Counted from the first letter of the stretch, positions 47,625-60,086 are shown. The stretch: 64,000 bases of DNA from Amborella trichopoda (GCF_000471905.2 NW_006499751.1:6627506-6691505), one strand, 5' to 3'. Notes: generated by a model from the letters alone, not told the origin. Numbers and translations are program-made.

Positions 47625-47945
47625 CAGGTGGCGCTAGGTGTAGCAATAATTGTTTCTTTCTAGTGTTCAACCAATGATAAGATCTCAAAAACACAATCGA
47701 CGCTGGGTTGTTAAAACTCAGCTGGCGCTGTGAACGAACCGTGACATTGTTTGAACACACTCATCATTCAGTAAACCGGCACTAAGGTCGTTTGAAATTC
47801 ACCCGGCGCCAAGTCGACCGGTGCTAGGGTTGTTTGGAATTCACCCGACGCCAAGTCAACCGGCGTTAGGGCTGTTTGAAATTCACCCGGCATCGAGTCA
47901 CTTCAACCGAGTAGCCGGCGCTGGGCATGGATTGATACTTGAGTC
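47625..47945. repeat. CCGGCGCTAGGG repeats (E4 3' region)
   Basis: Units of about 60-65 bp: GACCGGTGCTAGGGTTGTTT then GGAATTCACCCGACGCCAAG. A related set with AACCGGCACTGAG and CAGCTGGCGCTAG follows at 48840-49080. They share the CGGTGCTAGG core with the type A hairpins. Confidence 0.7.
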
Positions 47946-49085
47946 ATGGCCCGAGCCTAACCCATTTCGACCCATTTGGAATTTTACACTCTGCAATGAG
48001 TGTAGACTCGAGCCTCAGATCAAAGACTGTCCCGGCTCATCGTTGTTTGGCTTCCATTGGACGAGACTGAGATTACCTATTTCTGAGGGGTGTTTGAGGG
48101 GGGTAAGACCCCGTTTTCCCTCACTTTTCATTGAAGGTAAAAACATGAGAAAAATCTTATCGGTGAGTAAAGGGTGCCCGGTAGAAGTTTCGACAAGTGG
48201 CAAGGGAAATTTCGATAAGAGGTCAAGTGTTTCGGGAAACCATTTAGGGAAGGTTTCAGTAAGCAAAGGTTTTTGTAGGAATGGTTTTTTAGCAAGCAAG
48301 ACGCTGCCGAGGATTTGCAGGAGTTTTACGGTTAGCATAAGGGGCTTTCCAAGAAACAAAAGAACTCCGGCATGGGTATTTTGAAGGTGGAAGAGGGAGG
48401 AAGTGTAGTGGTAGGCATTTTTGTAAATTTTGGGAATTTTTCGAGGAGTTTTAAGGCATTTCCTGAGGGTTTTAGTGATGTTTCAGAGGTTTTGGTGACT
48501 TCCCAACCAAAAAATGCGGCAGAGAAAAATCTCCCTTTGAGTTTTTCCAACGTTGTTGTGATTTTGAAGAGGTTTTGGTTACTTCCCGGCCAAAAGCACA
48601 GGCGAGGGAAGTCTTTCAGTGGGTTTTTCCAGCCGTATAAAAGATGTTCCGACGGGAAACCGATGGGACAAAATGGATGCATGGAGGTAAACCATCACAG
48701 AGAAGGCTTAAGGTTGCGGGAGACATGGTGACGGTTGGCCTTTGCTCGTGTGACAAGCAGCGCTGAAGGACGTGGCGACGATTGTTAGTCAGCACAGCTG
48801 AGTTCAAGGCGTGGCATGTGTGAGAGATCCAATCACAGCCGGCACTGGCCTTTGAAGGACATAACCGGCATTGGGCCTTAGCAATCTCAACTGGCATCAA
48901 GTGTTGACAGACTCAGCTGGCGCTAGACATTGGCACGCAACCGGCACTGAGTGTCATCAAACTCAGCCAGCACTAGCCATTGGCACACAACTGGTGCTGA
49001 GAATCTATAAGCTCAACCGGTGCTGAGGGTTAGCAGATGCAGCCGATGCTAGGTATTAGCAGACATAGCCGACACTGATAGGTGT

Positions 49086-51646
49086 CTTAGCAACTTTTTG
49101 GGAGTACACCACTAAGCCTTTTGTAATGATGGTTCTTCACAGACTTGTATCATATGGTAAGCTTCTTGAGAATAGGAGCTTCGCCCTTTTGATTCTCTCA
49201 GTCTCAGCTCGAAGTCAGGCTTAGAGAGCCACTAGAGTTTCTTTAGCTTTGACTTCTAATGCTTCTTTGAAGAAGGTGGCTCTAACTTGGCTTTAGCTGC
49301 CAGGGCATCAACAACTGTTAGGAATCCTACTGACTGTGCCAGAGTCTTTCTCAATCGTTTTCGCTGTGTCCTGCTTAGATTGATTCCTTTGAAATCTCGA
49401 TCGAGAGCTTCAAAGTCTGTGCATATCAAGGTTGTACCTGCAGGGGACGTAGAAGAGGGAGAATGAGAAACATGAGAAGAGTTAGAAGGTGGGGGAATTT
49501 TATGGTCGTTCCCCTCATCAGACCGATCTGGGCAACGTTTTACGTCATCACCAGGGATGGACGGGTGCTGGCAGTCTTTTTGATCTTTTCCTTGCTTAGA
49601 CCGTTCGGGAGTGCTTTTAACATTGTCACCCTCATTGAACGTATGCTGAGTGGATGATGGCACGGGAACATCTTCTTGACAGGATGAAAGAGGAAGAAGG
49701 ATCATGCCAGGGATGAAGTCCAGTCAAGTTGGCCGTGGAGGAAGGGGCCTGAGAAATTACTGCTCGACTGTGGGTTGAGCGGTCTTGTTTATTCGGAGAG
49801 TAGCCCTTGGTGCCCATCTCTTTTTGGTTTTTTGAGGTGATGTTTGACTCGTCTCGCTGGGCTTGTGAACAGCTCTAGCTTGACGAACTACTTCTTGCCA
49901 TAAGGACTTGAGTCTACTTCGACCATGGTAGACTATCCATGGCTGAGACGTCGAGGATTCAGCGGAGTTAAAGTCATTGATAGGAACGTCTAGGTTTGTG
50001 AGATCTTCTTGCCCTGATAGAGGAATGACATGGGGATCACTTAAGGGGAGATTGTAAAACTCCTGACACTCCTGCACCTTCTTTGTGAATAAATCAAGGA
50101 AACATGTGCATTCTGACAGGTAATGGCCTCTTATCTGATGGTATGGGCATCAACAATCTTCAGTCCCCTTTGCAAGGCGACGGGGTTGTCTTACCTGCTT
50201 CAGTATGATTATGCCTTCCTAAAGCATTATAATGAAGAAGGAGTAAAGGATACCAGGCATTTCGTCTTCCTCTTGGATGGTTACGGCATGGGAGGCCTCG
50301 GCTGCCCCAAAGGACTTCTTTAAGTCTTCAAGCTTTATCTGACCCTTCTGAATCAGGGTCACCATAATGTCCTTCAAAGTGTAGCGGTCATCAGTAGGAT
50401 GATTGTTCTTTCGATGGTAGGCACAATAATTCGCCTGAGTGTCAAGGCCAGGTTGCTCAGGGAACTTGGCTTCTAGAAGCTGGATCATATTCTATTCCAA
50501 TAATAAATGAAATAGCATAGGGACCGATTCCTTCTAGAAGGGATAGACCTTGTTCCTATGCCTAGTGAAATAATCACCACGATCAAGGTTGGCTGATGGG
50601 GGTACCCGATTATACGACTGTTGTTGCTTGCCAGCCTAGGGTGTTACCTTTGCCGTGCTTATCCCTTTAGAGAGGTCCAAAGTTTAGGAGGGAGCCTTCT
50701 CTGAATCAGTGACCATGACGGCTGCACTGATTACACCTTTTTGTTGGCTGCCCCCAAGTGTTATTTCAAGAGCTACCATTGCCCCGGTTGTTTGTTGAGC
50801 TTGTAGATGGTTATCGTGTCCCACCATGGTGGCATGATAAACTTTTTATGCGAATTAATTTACAGATCAACTATGACATGGAGGTCGGATTAGAGGCCTC
50901 GAGATGTATAGCGATCTCGAGTCGCATGTTCTGCACGCAAGTTTGGACTTCTTCCTTCTCAGGCATAGGATTAGGACGGCGAGGAGCCAAATTTCTCCAT
51001 CTTGATATGAACTGATCCACAAGCTCATCGGGGTCTTGAGTCAAGGTGAGAAGTTCGATGGTTTGAACCTCTCCCTTGACCTCAGAGAAGCGTTGATAGA
51101 ACAGTTTCTCGATCTCCTCCCATGTATGCACTGAGTTTGGAGGAATTCGGGCATACCATTGAAATGTTGGGCCATCAAGGGTCTCAACGAACTGGCGGAG
51201 AAGAAGTCTCCCGTCAGTCGCTGTTTCTCGACATGCAGCCTGGAAGTGGGCAATATGTTGGTTTGGGGACGTGGTTCTGTTGAATAAAGGAAACTTCCCT
51301 TTTGTATAATCTGAGGGAAACGATAACTGATCAATATAAGAGGGGTATGGCCTTTGATAAGTCATCGCAGCCTGTATACCCGGGATTTGTCTGTTCTTTA
51401 GGCTATGGGAGAGCATAGCGTCAATGTCTATCTGAGAGACGGGATGAGGGACAGAATTGTCCTGTGAGGTAGAAGGAGGGGGCTGCTGTGGGCGTTCACC
51501 ATTAGAGTGGTGGGAATTGACCTCATGGTTAGTCAACTAGCGTACGGCATCGATACGATCGATCTTTTCCATCATCACGCGCACCATATCCTCAAACTTG
51601 TTCATGAGCTCTTCCTGCGCATCACCAAGCTCGCTTACAACCATTA
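49086..51646 (-). pseudogene. Fossil gag region of E4
   Basis: The minus-strand core at 51536-50871 is open for 221 codons and shows KFPLFNRTTSPNQHIAHFQA, LLLRQFVETLDGPTFQWYA, a LFYQRFSEVKGEVQTIELL block and FISRWRNLAPRR. This is the retrotrans_gag capsid-like core. Next come the zinc-knuckle-like YCAYHRKNNHPTDDRYTLKD (50219-50488) and the tail FEALDRDFKGINLSRTQRKR (49256-49705). Gag builds the particle and packages RNA. This is the best kept gag in the window, with a few breaks outside the open core. Confidence 0.85.
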
Positions 51647-53284
51647 CGCTGACAGTTCCTCTATGGAGGTCAACGTTAGTGGCAACTGAGGGCTTACGAA
51701 CTTAACAGGTCATACGTGGTAGGTTAGTTAGCAGGGGGCCAGCATGCCCTGATTGATAGTTAGCAGGGGGCCAGCATGCCCTGATTGAACTCGACTCTTG
51801 TACGCTGATCGCGTTTGCGCTAGTTCTCAACAGTCTTGGGATCATGGCTACTGAGTGGCTGGGTTTTCTTCTACGACAGTAACCATAACATGGGGCTCAT
51901 GGACCTCTTCTTTAGGCTTCATCGTCTGAAGGGGGTAGATGAGAGTCAGGTGAAGAGGGTCATCAAAATTGGTTGTTTTGACTGCATTGGTCACCTCCCC
52001 AGTCAAAATTTGCAGACCTCTATCACGTTTAGCGTTGAGGTTGTGATGGACCTCGCGCTAAAACTGCCATCTAAGTCGCGACTGGTCAGCTCTTCTTACA
52101 TAAGAGAGAGTTGTCTCCATCAGGTACGGCAATGGATGAGGGCCAAGAACTGGAGTCATCCTGGGCCGGGGAGGATGAAGGACTCGATCTTCCATTAAGT
52201 TAATGCCCTAAGATCTCTTATGAGCTTCAGAGACACGATCAAAGTGATGGGGCAGGATGGTACTCTTGGGGAAAAAGTTTAAATGCTAAGCTTGAAGGCG
52301 CTTGCTCGATGAAAGAGGAGTGGGCCAGAGCAGGATTGAGTCATAAGAAGGCCCGAGTCTAAGGCAAGGGGACGTCTGTGATGGCGACGATTGTGCCCCC
52401 CGTGAAGAATGATTACGGAAGACCTGGAGGTCAGGCTGGGCTTGTGTAGGTGATCTGGCCTTAGGAGGCTAAGAACTAAGAGCAAGTGACTTTAAGAGAA
52501 CAGGTGTAGGCCTGCCCCTTACAGGGTGTGCTTGTGTGGGCTGAATAGAAAGACAATGAGGACGTCTCTTATGTACTCGGGTTGATAATGACAGCGTTGC
52601 CTCTGACAGTGAGATGCATGTGATCAACTTACGCTGGACCTGACCTTAAAAGGTCTGATCCTGGATGCTGACTCGGGGTGGCACAAGGGTTGCCCCGAAA
52701 TGTGACTCGAGTGGGTGACCCATGAGCCTTGTGGTATGTATGAGGGGTGAAGACCGTGGGGTTTCCACCTCGATGTGTTGAGCCCTTAAGGATAGAGACC
52801 AAAGGTACAAAGATATGGGGGGTATCCTTATGGCGACCCACAGAAGCAATGGAAACTAGTTTACCATTTGTAGAAAGGGATTGGGCAGCCTTCCAGCGTA
52901 CCTCAGGAACACGACCGGCAAACAGGTGGCTGAGTGCATGCTGTGTGGGGCAACAGAAGTGTTGCCAATGCAGGGCGCCTTGGTGGAGTTTCCACCAAAG
53001 CGAGGAGATGGGGAGTGAGGGACCTTTAAGTCTCGCCTCACACCGGTCCAAGTTAAGACCTGGGAGCTAAACAAGGGATCTTTGCTCAATAGGATGGTTG
53101 AAAAAGAAGTCGAAGGAACTTGTTCCTTAGGGACACTCTCGAATGCAGGGATAAGAAAATCCCTGATCTGGATAAATGGGTTACAGAACACGGAAACCAT
53201 AAATAAAACGTGAAAAGATAATGAAAGCAAATAATAAGAGAAGAAACTAGCCAAACAAGAACGATCCGACTAAGGGGTAGTTAG
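51647..53284 (-). other. Leader between primer-binding site and gag (E4)
   Basis: About 1.64 kb. A minus-strand frame at 53254-52856 carries CNPFIQIRDFLIPAFESVPK, then RRDLKVPHSPSPRFGG and NSTKAPCIGNTSVAPHSMHS, all found again in the E6 leader (62043-62200). A short direct duplication of GTTAGCAGGGGGCCAGCATG lies at about 51725-51785. Its coding status is open. Confidence 0.55.
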
Positions 53285-53302
53285 GCCCCAGTGGAGTCGC
53301 CA
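53285..53302 (-). promoter_or_regulatory. Primer-binding site of E4
   Basis: On the minus strand this reads TGGCGACTCCACTGGGGC, one base from the LTR edge at 53304, where other copies have a three-base spacer. Confidence 0.85.
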
Positions 53303-53303
53303 A

Positions 53304-56300
53304 TGGTTAAGTTCCTCGATCTCTCCCTCTAAATCCCTTGCGGATCGGGCGGCACACATCTCGAGTTTCGAGGGAAGACAAGAGGCCTTTTGTGATTGCT
53401 GTCTTGCGAACCTCATTCGAGGACAGGAGCAGATGTTACCAATCGGTGAGATAGGAATTTAAAGTGGGTTTGAGACTTACTCGGGCTGGCTCGCATGGGC
53501 ACCCTCTTAGATCACCAAGAAAGCCCCCCAGTAATAAAACTGGTTGGGAATCATCTCCCTTGGCTTGTATTCTTTAGTTTTCTGCAATCACACACATATG
53601 GTAAAAGGTTATATAACAGGTGGGTCAGACCTCACCCTTTTCCTCTTTGAACGTACACAAGCATGTGCATTCAAAAAGAAGAAGAGAAAAATAAGAGAAG
53701 AAACATGGGGGAGAGAAGAATTTGACTGAGGGTGGATCAGAGCGGTGACTAACCTGTTGAATAATTACCTTGACGTGGTGGCAAAACGGGCATGGCAACT
53801 AAGACCGGCTCACAGGATTACTACTAAACGTCATTATCAGTACCGACTAGCTAGGCATAATTGTTAGTCTGTCGTGGCAATAAAGGGCCAAGTAATCCTG
53901 AAACAACAATATTACGGCTAGACAAGAGGACTACAATGAGAGGCTAACCTCAATCCCTCTTAGTCGAATGAAAGAATAATGGAATGATGGTTATGAGAAA
54001 AGAATAAGAAATGAAATAACAGAGGAAAGGAACAGAAGGAAGGAGGGAGAAGAAAGGAAGAGAAGAGTATGAAAGGCGAGAGAATAAAAGAGAGAGAGGG
54101 AAGGAAGACACAGTCGGCGCTAGGCATTGCCAACTGTGTTAGAAGTAAGAAAGAGAAAACATAATCGATGCTAGGCTTCATTGACTGTTTTATATAGAGG
54201 AGAAGAGAGAAGATGCAGTCGGGGCTAGGCTTCACCGACTGTGCCCGAAGAAGAGAGAGAAAACACAATCAGTGCTAGGTTTCACCGATTGTGTCAGAAG
54301 AAGAGAGAGAAGACACAGTCGGTGCTAGGCTTCACCGACTGTGCCAGAAGAGAAGAAAGGTAGAGACCCAGCTAGCGCTAAGCTTGCGCCGGTTGTGATG
54401 GAAGAGAAGTAAGAGAGAGAGATCAAGTCGGCGCTAGGCTTCACCGACTGTGGCAAAAGTGAAGAAAGGGAGAAACCCAGCAAGCGCTAGGCTTACGTCA
54501 GTTGAGATGAAAAAAAGGAAGAGAGGAAAATCGAACTGGCACTAGGCTTTACCGACTGTTACAAAAGAGAGAGAGACAAAAATCGAGCTAACACTAAGCT
54601 GTGCCGCCTGTGACAGAAAAGGAGAGAGAGAAATCCAGTCGATGCTTAGCTTCCCCGACTGCAACAGAAGAGAAGGAGAGAGAGAGATCCAGCCGGCACT
54701 AGACTTCATAAACTGCAACAAAAGAGAAGGAGAGAGAAAAATCCAATCGGCATGCCGACTGCAACATAAGTGAAGGAGATAGAGAAATCCAGACGTGCTA
54801 AGCTTCAACGACTGCATTAACTGAAGAACGAAGGGAGATAGAGATGAGAAAAAGAGTGAGAAAGAGATAGAGACGAGGAAGAGGGGAGAGAAACATATAG
54901 AAATGAGAAAGAGGGGAGGAGAGAGAAATAGATAGAGATAAGAAAAAGAGAGATAGAGATAGAGATGAGAAAGAGGGGAGGAGAGAGAAAGAGATAGAGA
55001 TGAGAAAAAGAGAGAGATAGTTACAAAAAAGTAGGGGATGAGAGAGATGGAGATAGAGACATGAAGAAGAGAGAGAAAGAGATAGAGATAAGAAAGAGAG
55101 GAGGAGAGAGAAAGAGATAGAGAAGAGAAATAGGGGAGGAGAGAGAAAGGGGAGGAGAAAAAGAGGGGAGGAGAGAGAGTTACCTGCTCGAAGGGTACCG
55201 ACCCTTTTCTTCTCTCTCCTCTCTCTCTTTAGGACGTACTCAACAGCTTAAGAAAAAATCGAAATTTTATTAATTTATCCAAGAAGAATGAATCTATCCT
55301 TTATACAGTGAGGCATTGCCTATTTTTATAGAGTTGGTCTAAAACATAGGTGTACCCCCAAAAACTACCTAGAATTGAAGATAATTATAATTTAATTGAA
55401 TTTAAAGAAATTCTAAAAATGGGTGCAAAGTGATTGATTTGACCCTGCTTAACAATGTGTGGAATTTCAAAATCAATCCCTTCTACTACCTGAGAACTTA
55501 GGCGATCTTCTTTGAATGACCTGGGGTCGTTCTGATGCCTGTTTGATTGAAAGATTATTGTTTTCTTATAGGGCTTTACATAACAATCATTTTGATACCA
55601 ACTTCGAGCCAAGAATCATGTTTTTGAGCTATGCTCATGAGACTTGAATTTTAGATGAATCTTGTAAACTTTGGATCGATTGTGTGCTGGTTCCTTGATG
55701 TTTCTTCGTGACTTCTTCATTGAATCACACTGAGCATGTTGTCACGATCACGTTGCAACAAATGTAGATTAATTTCGTGTCCGGATGAAGATTTTATCGT
55801 CTTGAGTTTTTGACTGAAATCTTGATATCTGACCGCTGGAATTTATAGCAGATTTGATGCCTTCATGTGTTAAATCCAGCCGTTCATCGTACAAGAGGTT
55901 CAGGCCAGAGATAACCTCGGAGCTCACGCATATAATGTAATTGGTTTCATGCCGATCAGATATGCGATCGCCATGATCTGACAGCTCGAATGAGACGTGC
56001 TGCTGCTTAATTTTTTGCAACTTCCTTCACAAATCAGCGACTGTTATTTAGTTTATCTCTCTGCTCAAGCGTCATCACGGGGCGTACAACATATCGAATT
56101 GCTCGTCTTGATGAGACGAACACGCTCACAAAATTTGGGAGTGTTCCAACTTTGAACAAGTGAGTTATAGTCCCCGAAAGTGAATACCTGTGAATGTAAA
56201 AAGAACCACCTTTAATGGTGTTTAATCCAATGAGGCCACACATGAATAGTGTGCGGCCTACCCATTTTCGGTATTTCACCCATAACTTTAACTTGGAGTA

Positions 56301-56630
56301 CCTGATTAAGCCAAAACTTGACCCATAGGGATTTTCAACCATTTCAGATCTAATGATAGTGGTCCCAGAGCAGTTTGATGCACCAAAAGTATGGCTCTAG
56401 TTACAGGGTCCATTTCAAGGTGCTAGAGACCTTGAAATTGTTTCTTTGTATTCACTGCCCTAGACATGTTTGATCATGACGAAACTTGGTAAGTGGTATT
56501 TTGAAGTGTTGATGAAGATCTTGACCAATTCTAGGACCATTATGAGACTTTCAGGAATTTCCACTATTTTGTAGGTTTTATTGACCTGCTTCCTGTCAAG
56601 CACCAAGGTGCTGAAAAATACGTTCAAACA
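53304..56630 (-). repeat. 5' LTR of E4 (subfamily A, about 3.33 kb)
   Basis: It runs from TGGTTAAGTTCCTCG to CGTTCAAACA. It has the U5 ACTTAC at 53475-53480, a hairpin array at 54110-54815, a purine-rich tract at 54830-55180, AATAAA (minus) at 55266-55271 and a weakened TATA near 55323-55332. Confidence 0.85.
54110..54815. repeat. Hairpin minisatellite type A, best kept copy (E4 5' LTR)
   Basis: About thirteen units. At 54314-54343 CACAGTCGGTG, loop CTAGGCTT and CACCGACTGTG form a perfect 11-bp stem. The unit before it (54264-54293) reads CACAATCAGTG and CACCGATTGTG: the AGTC/GACT pair is replaced by AATC/GATT, keeping the pairing there. Spacers are GAAGAAGAGAGAGAA-like. Confidence 0.9.
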
Positions 56631-56635
56631 ATGGG
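56631..56635. repeat. Target-site duplication of E4, right copy
   Basis: ATGGG directly after the LTR end, identical to 41656-41660. Confidence 0.9.
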
Positions 56636-58802
56636 TGGATGATTAAATTTAACCCTAATTGTAAGAAATGAAGATTAAATTGAATTAAAATAAATTAGAA
56701 AATTGGGTACAAAATGACAGATTTGCCCCTTCCTAACAACTTATGAAATTCCAGAACAATCCTTATGTTGCCCTAGAACGTGCATGATTTTTCGCGGATG
56801 ATCCAGGGTCATTAGATACCCTGTTGATCAAAAGATGATTGTTTTCTTGTAGGGCTCAACATGGCGATTTACTTGATACAAACTTCGAGCCATCGATCGT
56901 GTTTTTAGTGCACCAACATTTGACTTGAATTTTGAATGGATCTTGAAACTCAGATCGATAGTGTGCTTGTTCCTTGATGTTTTTCTGTGGTTTCTTTGCT
57001 GAATTACACTGAGCATGCCATTACAATCACGGGGCAACAAACGCAGCTCGATTCTGTGCATAAACAAAAGTTTTACAACTTTGGAGTTTTGGCTGAAATA
57101 TGAACTTGTAGTCACTTCGTCAGCTTCAAGTGCAGAATCTAACCGTTCATCATATACGGGGTTCGGGTCAAAGATAGCCCGAGACCTTACGCACGCGATG
57201 GAATTGGTCTCGCGTCGATCAGGTCATGAGCGGTGTGATTCGACTTCTCGAGCGAGGCACAAAGCTACTGAATTTCTTGCACTTTCTTCATGGATCAGTA
57301 ACTTCTCTCAAGCTTTTCTTCGTGCTTGGGTATCGTCATGAGGTATGCCACATATCGAATCACTCATCTTGATGTGACAAACATGCTCACCAAATTTGAG
57401 CGCGATTAGACTTGAGACAGGTGAGATATGACTGTCAAAAGTCACTATTCGTGACTATCCTTTAATGGGGTGGACTTGCAGGGTGGCCGCACAAGAATAG
57501 CATGTGACTCGTCCTGTTTCACTCTTTCGCCTATAACTTCTTCCTAGAGTGTCCGTTGAAGTTGAAATTTGGTCCATGTGGATTTTCAACAGTGCCGGAT
57601 CCAATAGTAGCGGTCTAATAGCAATTTGAGACATTGACAATGTAGCTCTAGCTATGGGGTCCATTTCAGGGTGCTAGAGGTCGATTCTTCCTAAACTGTT
57701 TCTCAGTCTGCACTACCTTAAACGTATCGGAACGCGACAAAACTTGGTAGGAAACTTTTGAGAGACCTCATGAAGATCTTGGCCAGTTTTGGGTGTATTT
57801 TGAGACTGTCAAAACTTCCACTGTTTGCTAGGCTTTTATTGAGCAGGGGCCCCATGTTGATGAAAAATATCTTCCAACAGCATGCCCCCCTAAATGTTGT
57901 GCTTCGAGAGAATCGAGAAGTGCAATCATTCAAGAAGTTTGAGGGATCTTGTTGAAGTCCTTACCCTCAAGGGACAATTTGCATTTCTGAAGTATGAGGC
58001 TTTTGTAGGGACCTCCTTGGACAGAATCAAGCCTACGTAGAGGCCAAATGCTATGAATCTTTGGTTGAAATTGTTTCCGGCTACACTAGGTTTGCTTTTG
58101 ATGCTCAGGGTATATCTGTAGGTTCCGTCTAGCAAGATCCAGTCGGAGGACTTCTGACCTATCCCGAAAGTCTGGACCTATGTAGGCTAAGGGATTGGGC
58201 GAGGAATACCCTAAAGCCTGTGGCAGGTTAGACCCTGGCTTCTTCAGTTTCTTGCCTTCGTGATGGTCCTTAGCATCTCAGAGGGATCTTTTGGTCATTG
58301 TCCTTACCGTCAAGGACTCTTGTTGTTTATTGATATTGAAATGTGGGAGATCTTATGCGGTACTCACTCCCAGATGAGCCAGTTTATGTTGTTGATGTTT
58401 GGGAGATCTTTGGGGCTCTCACTCCCTGGCGAGCCATTTGGTGTCATGATTGGATGCTGGCATTTTGATGATTTTAGGAGACCTCAATAGCTGGGATTGT
58501 GAGTGTTTGGAAATTGGATGTTGGCTGAGGCTGTGATCGTGCGTCAACCTATTTTGTCAGTCCAAGCGCCCTTTTGCGGGTTTTCACTTGAATAAGAGAA
58601 GAGGTGCTGTAAAGACAGCTTTCACAAATTTTTGTTATTTCTGGGCTCTTTTCCCTACGACCGTACGATCATGTCCACCCTTTTCAACTGTTTTTTCCCA
58701 CGGTGCCCTTTTGGTGTTTTCACCATGCCTGAGTTTTGTTTTCCACATAAATCTTTAATCATGGCTTCGTGACCGTGCCCGTCCATCATTTTTAATCATG
58801 GC
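56636..58802 (-). mobile_element. E5: rest of LTR (U3) and start of 3' non-coding region
   Basis: U3 resumes at 56636 and ends CTTCCAACA at 57879. The polypurine tract follows, then about 0.9 kb of 3' non-coding sequence like that of E2 and E4 (GTGCGTCAACCTATTTTGTC, GGGTTTTCACTTGAATAAG). E6 begins at 58803, so the remainder is outside the window. Confidence 0.8.
57880..57893 (-). promoter_or_regulatory. Polypurine tract of E5
   Basis: On the minus strand this reads TTTAGGGGGGCATGC directly before the LTR start TGTTGGAAG. It fixes the strand of E5 and the LTR start. Confidence 0.75.
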
Positions 58803-60086
58803 TATTTGAACGTATTTTTCAGCATCTTGGTCCCTGATAGGAGCAGATCAATAAAGCCTATAAAACAAAGGAAATTCTTGACAGTCTCAAAGTGGCCTCA
58901 AAATTGGTCAAGATCTTCGTCTACACTTCAAAAGATCACCTTCCAAGTTTCATCATGATCAGACATGTCTAAGGCAGTGAACAAAAAGAAACAAATTCAG
59001 CAAAATCAGTCTAACACCCTGAAATGGACCCTACAATTGGAACTATATTTTTTGTATCTCAAATCACTATAGGACCACTGCCATTAGATCCAGCAGGGTC
59101 AAAAACCTCTATGGATCAAGTTTTCGCTTAATCAGACACTCTAGAATAAAGATATGAATAAAACATTGAAACAGGAGCCATGTGGCCTCACTGCACCAAA
59201 ACACGATTGAAGGTGGTTGTTTTTACAGTCACAGGTGTCACTTTCAGGGCCCATAACTCACTCGTTCCAAATCAGATCTCTCCCAAATTTGGCGACCATA
59301 TTTGTCTCATCAAGACGAATAATTCAATATGTGGCATGCTCCGAGATGAAATTCAAGTAGGGAGAAAAGGTAGAGAGAAGTTTTCAATCCATGAAGAAAT
59401 TGCATAAAATTCAGCATCGACACGCCTCGCTCGATGGACCAAATCATGACGCTCGTGCAACGGATCAACGTGAAACCAATTCCATTATGTGCATAAGGTC
59501 TAGGGCTATCATTGGTACAAACCTCGTACATGATGGACGATCAAATTTCATGTACTAAGAAGATGAAGTGACTAAAATTCCGGCCGTTGGATTCCAAATT
59601 CCAGCCAAAACTCAAAAGTTGCAAAATCTTTGTTCGGGCTCAAAATCGCTTTCCGTTTGTTGACACACGATCGTGACTGTATGCTCAGTGAACTATGACA
59701 AAAAAAACACAGAAAAAACATTAAGGAACGACTGCACTATTGATTCCAAGTTTTCAAGATTCAAACAAATTTCAAGTCTCGTGATCATGACTCAAAAACA
59801 AGATTCATGGCTCGAATTAGTATCAAAACGTTCTCCATGCCGAGCCCTACAAGAAAACAATAATCTTTCGATCAAACGGGCATCAAAACACCCTTGGGTC
59901 AGCCACAGAAGATCACGCAAAATCTCGGGCAGCAACAGGGACTGTTCTGGAGTTCCACACATTGTTAGGGAGTGGCAAAACAATCCTTTTGCACCCATTT
60001 TTAGAATTTCTTTTAATTCAATTAAATATTAATTTTCAGTAATTGGGTTTTATTTTGATCAATCCACCCATGTTTTGGCACAATTC

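Larger units (their letters stand above)
44880..49085 (-). other. 3' non-coding region of E4
   Basis: Colinear with the E2 interior (27344-31350). It holds the CATGGTTTTGTGACCATG-type block (45800-45960), the GTTTAGGGTC array (46000-47215), a CACTGGGGATGA block (47390-47590), GGCGCTAGG repeats (47625-47945 and 48840-49080) and a GTTTTT-rich part (48090-48750). Plus-strand frames at 47821-48384 and 48372-48731 lie in repeat-bearing sequence and are not supported as genes. Confidence 0.7.
41661..56630 (-). mobile_element. E4: gag-bearing Tat/Ogre-family element with both LTRs, nested in E5
   Basis: The element is 14,970 bp including both LTRs (41661-44879 and 53304-56630). In sense (minus) order: 5' LTR, primer-binding site (53285-53302), leader (51647-53284), gag (51646-49086), repeat-rich 3' region (49085-44880) and 3' LTR. 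No protease, reverse transcriptase or integrase was recognised. An exact 5-bp target duplication flanks it. About 21 differences in about 140 aligned LTR bases were counted by eye (43531 against 55285), so it is old. Gag has a few breaks. Confidence 0.9.

Noticed and set aside
47821-48384. 187-codon plus-strand frame in the E4 3' region
   Set aside because: The first half runs through GGCGCTAGG repeats and no match was recognised; only the possible antisense ATG at 48145 is noted.
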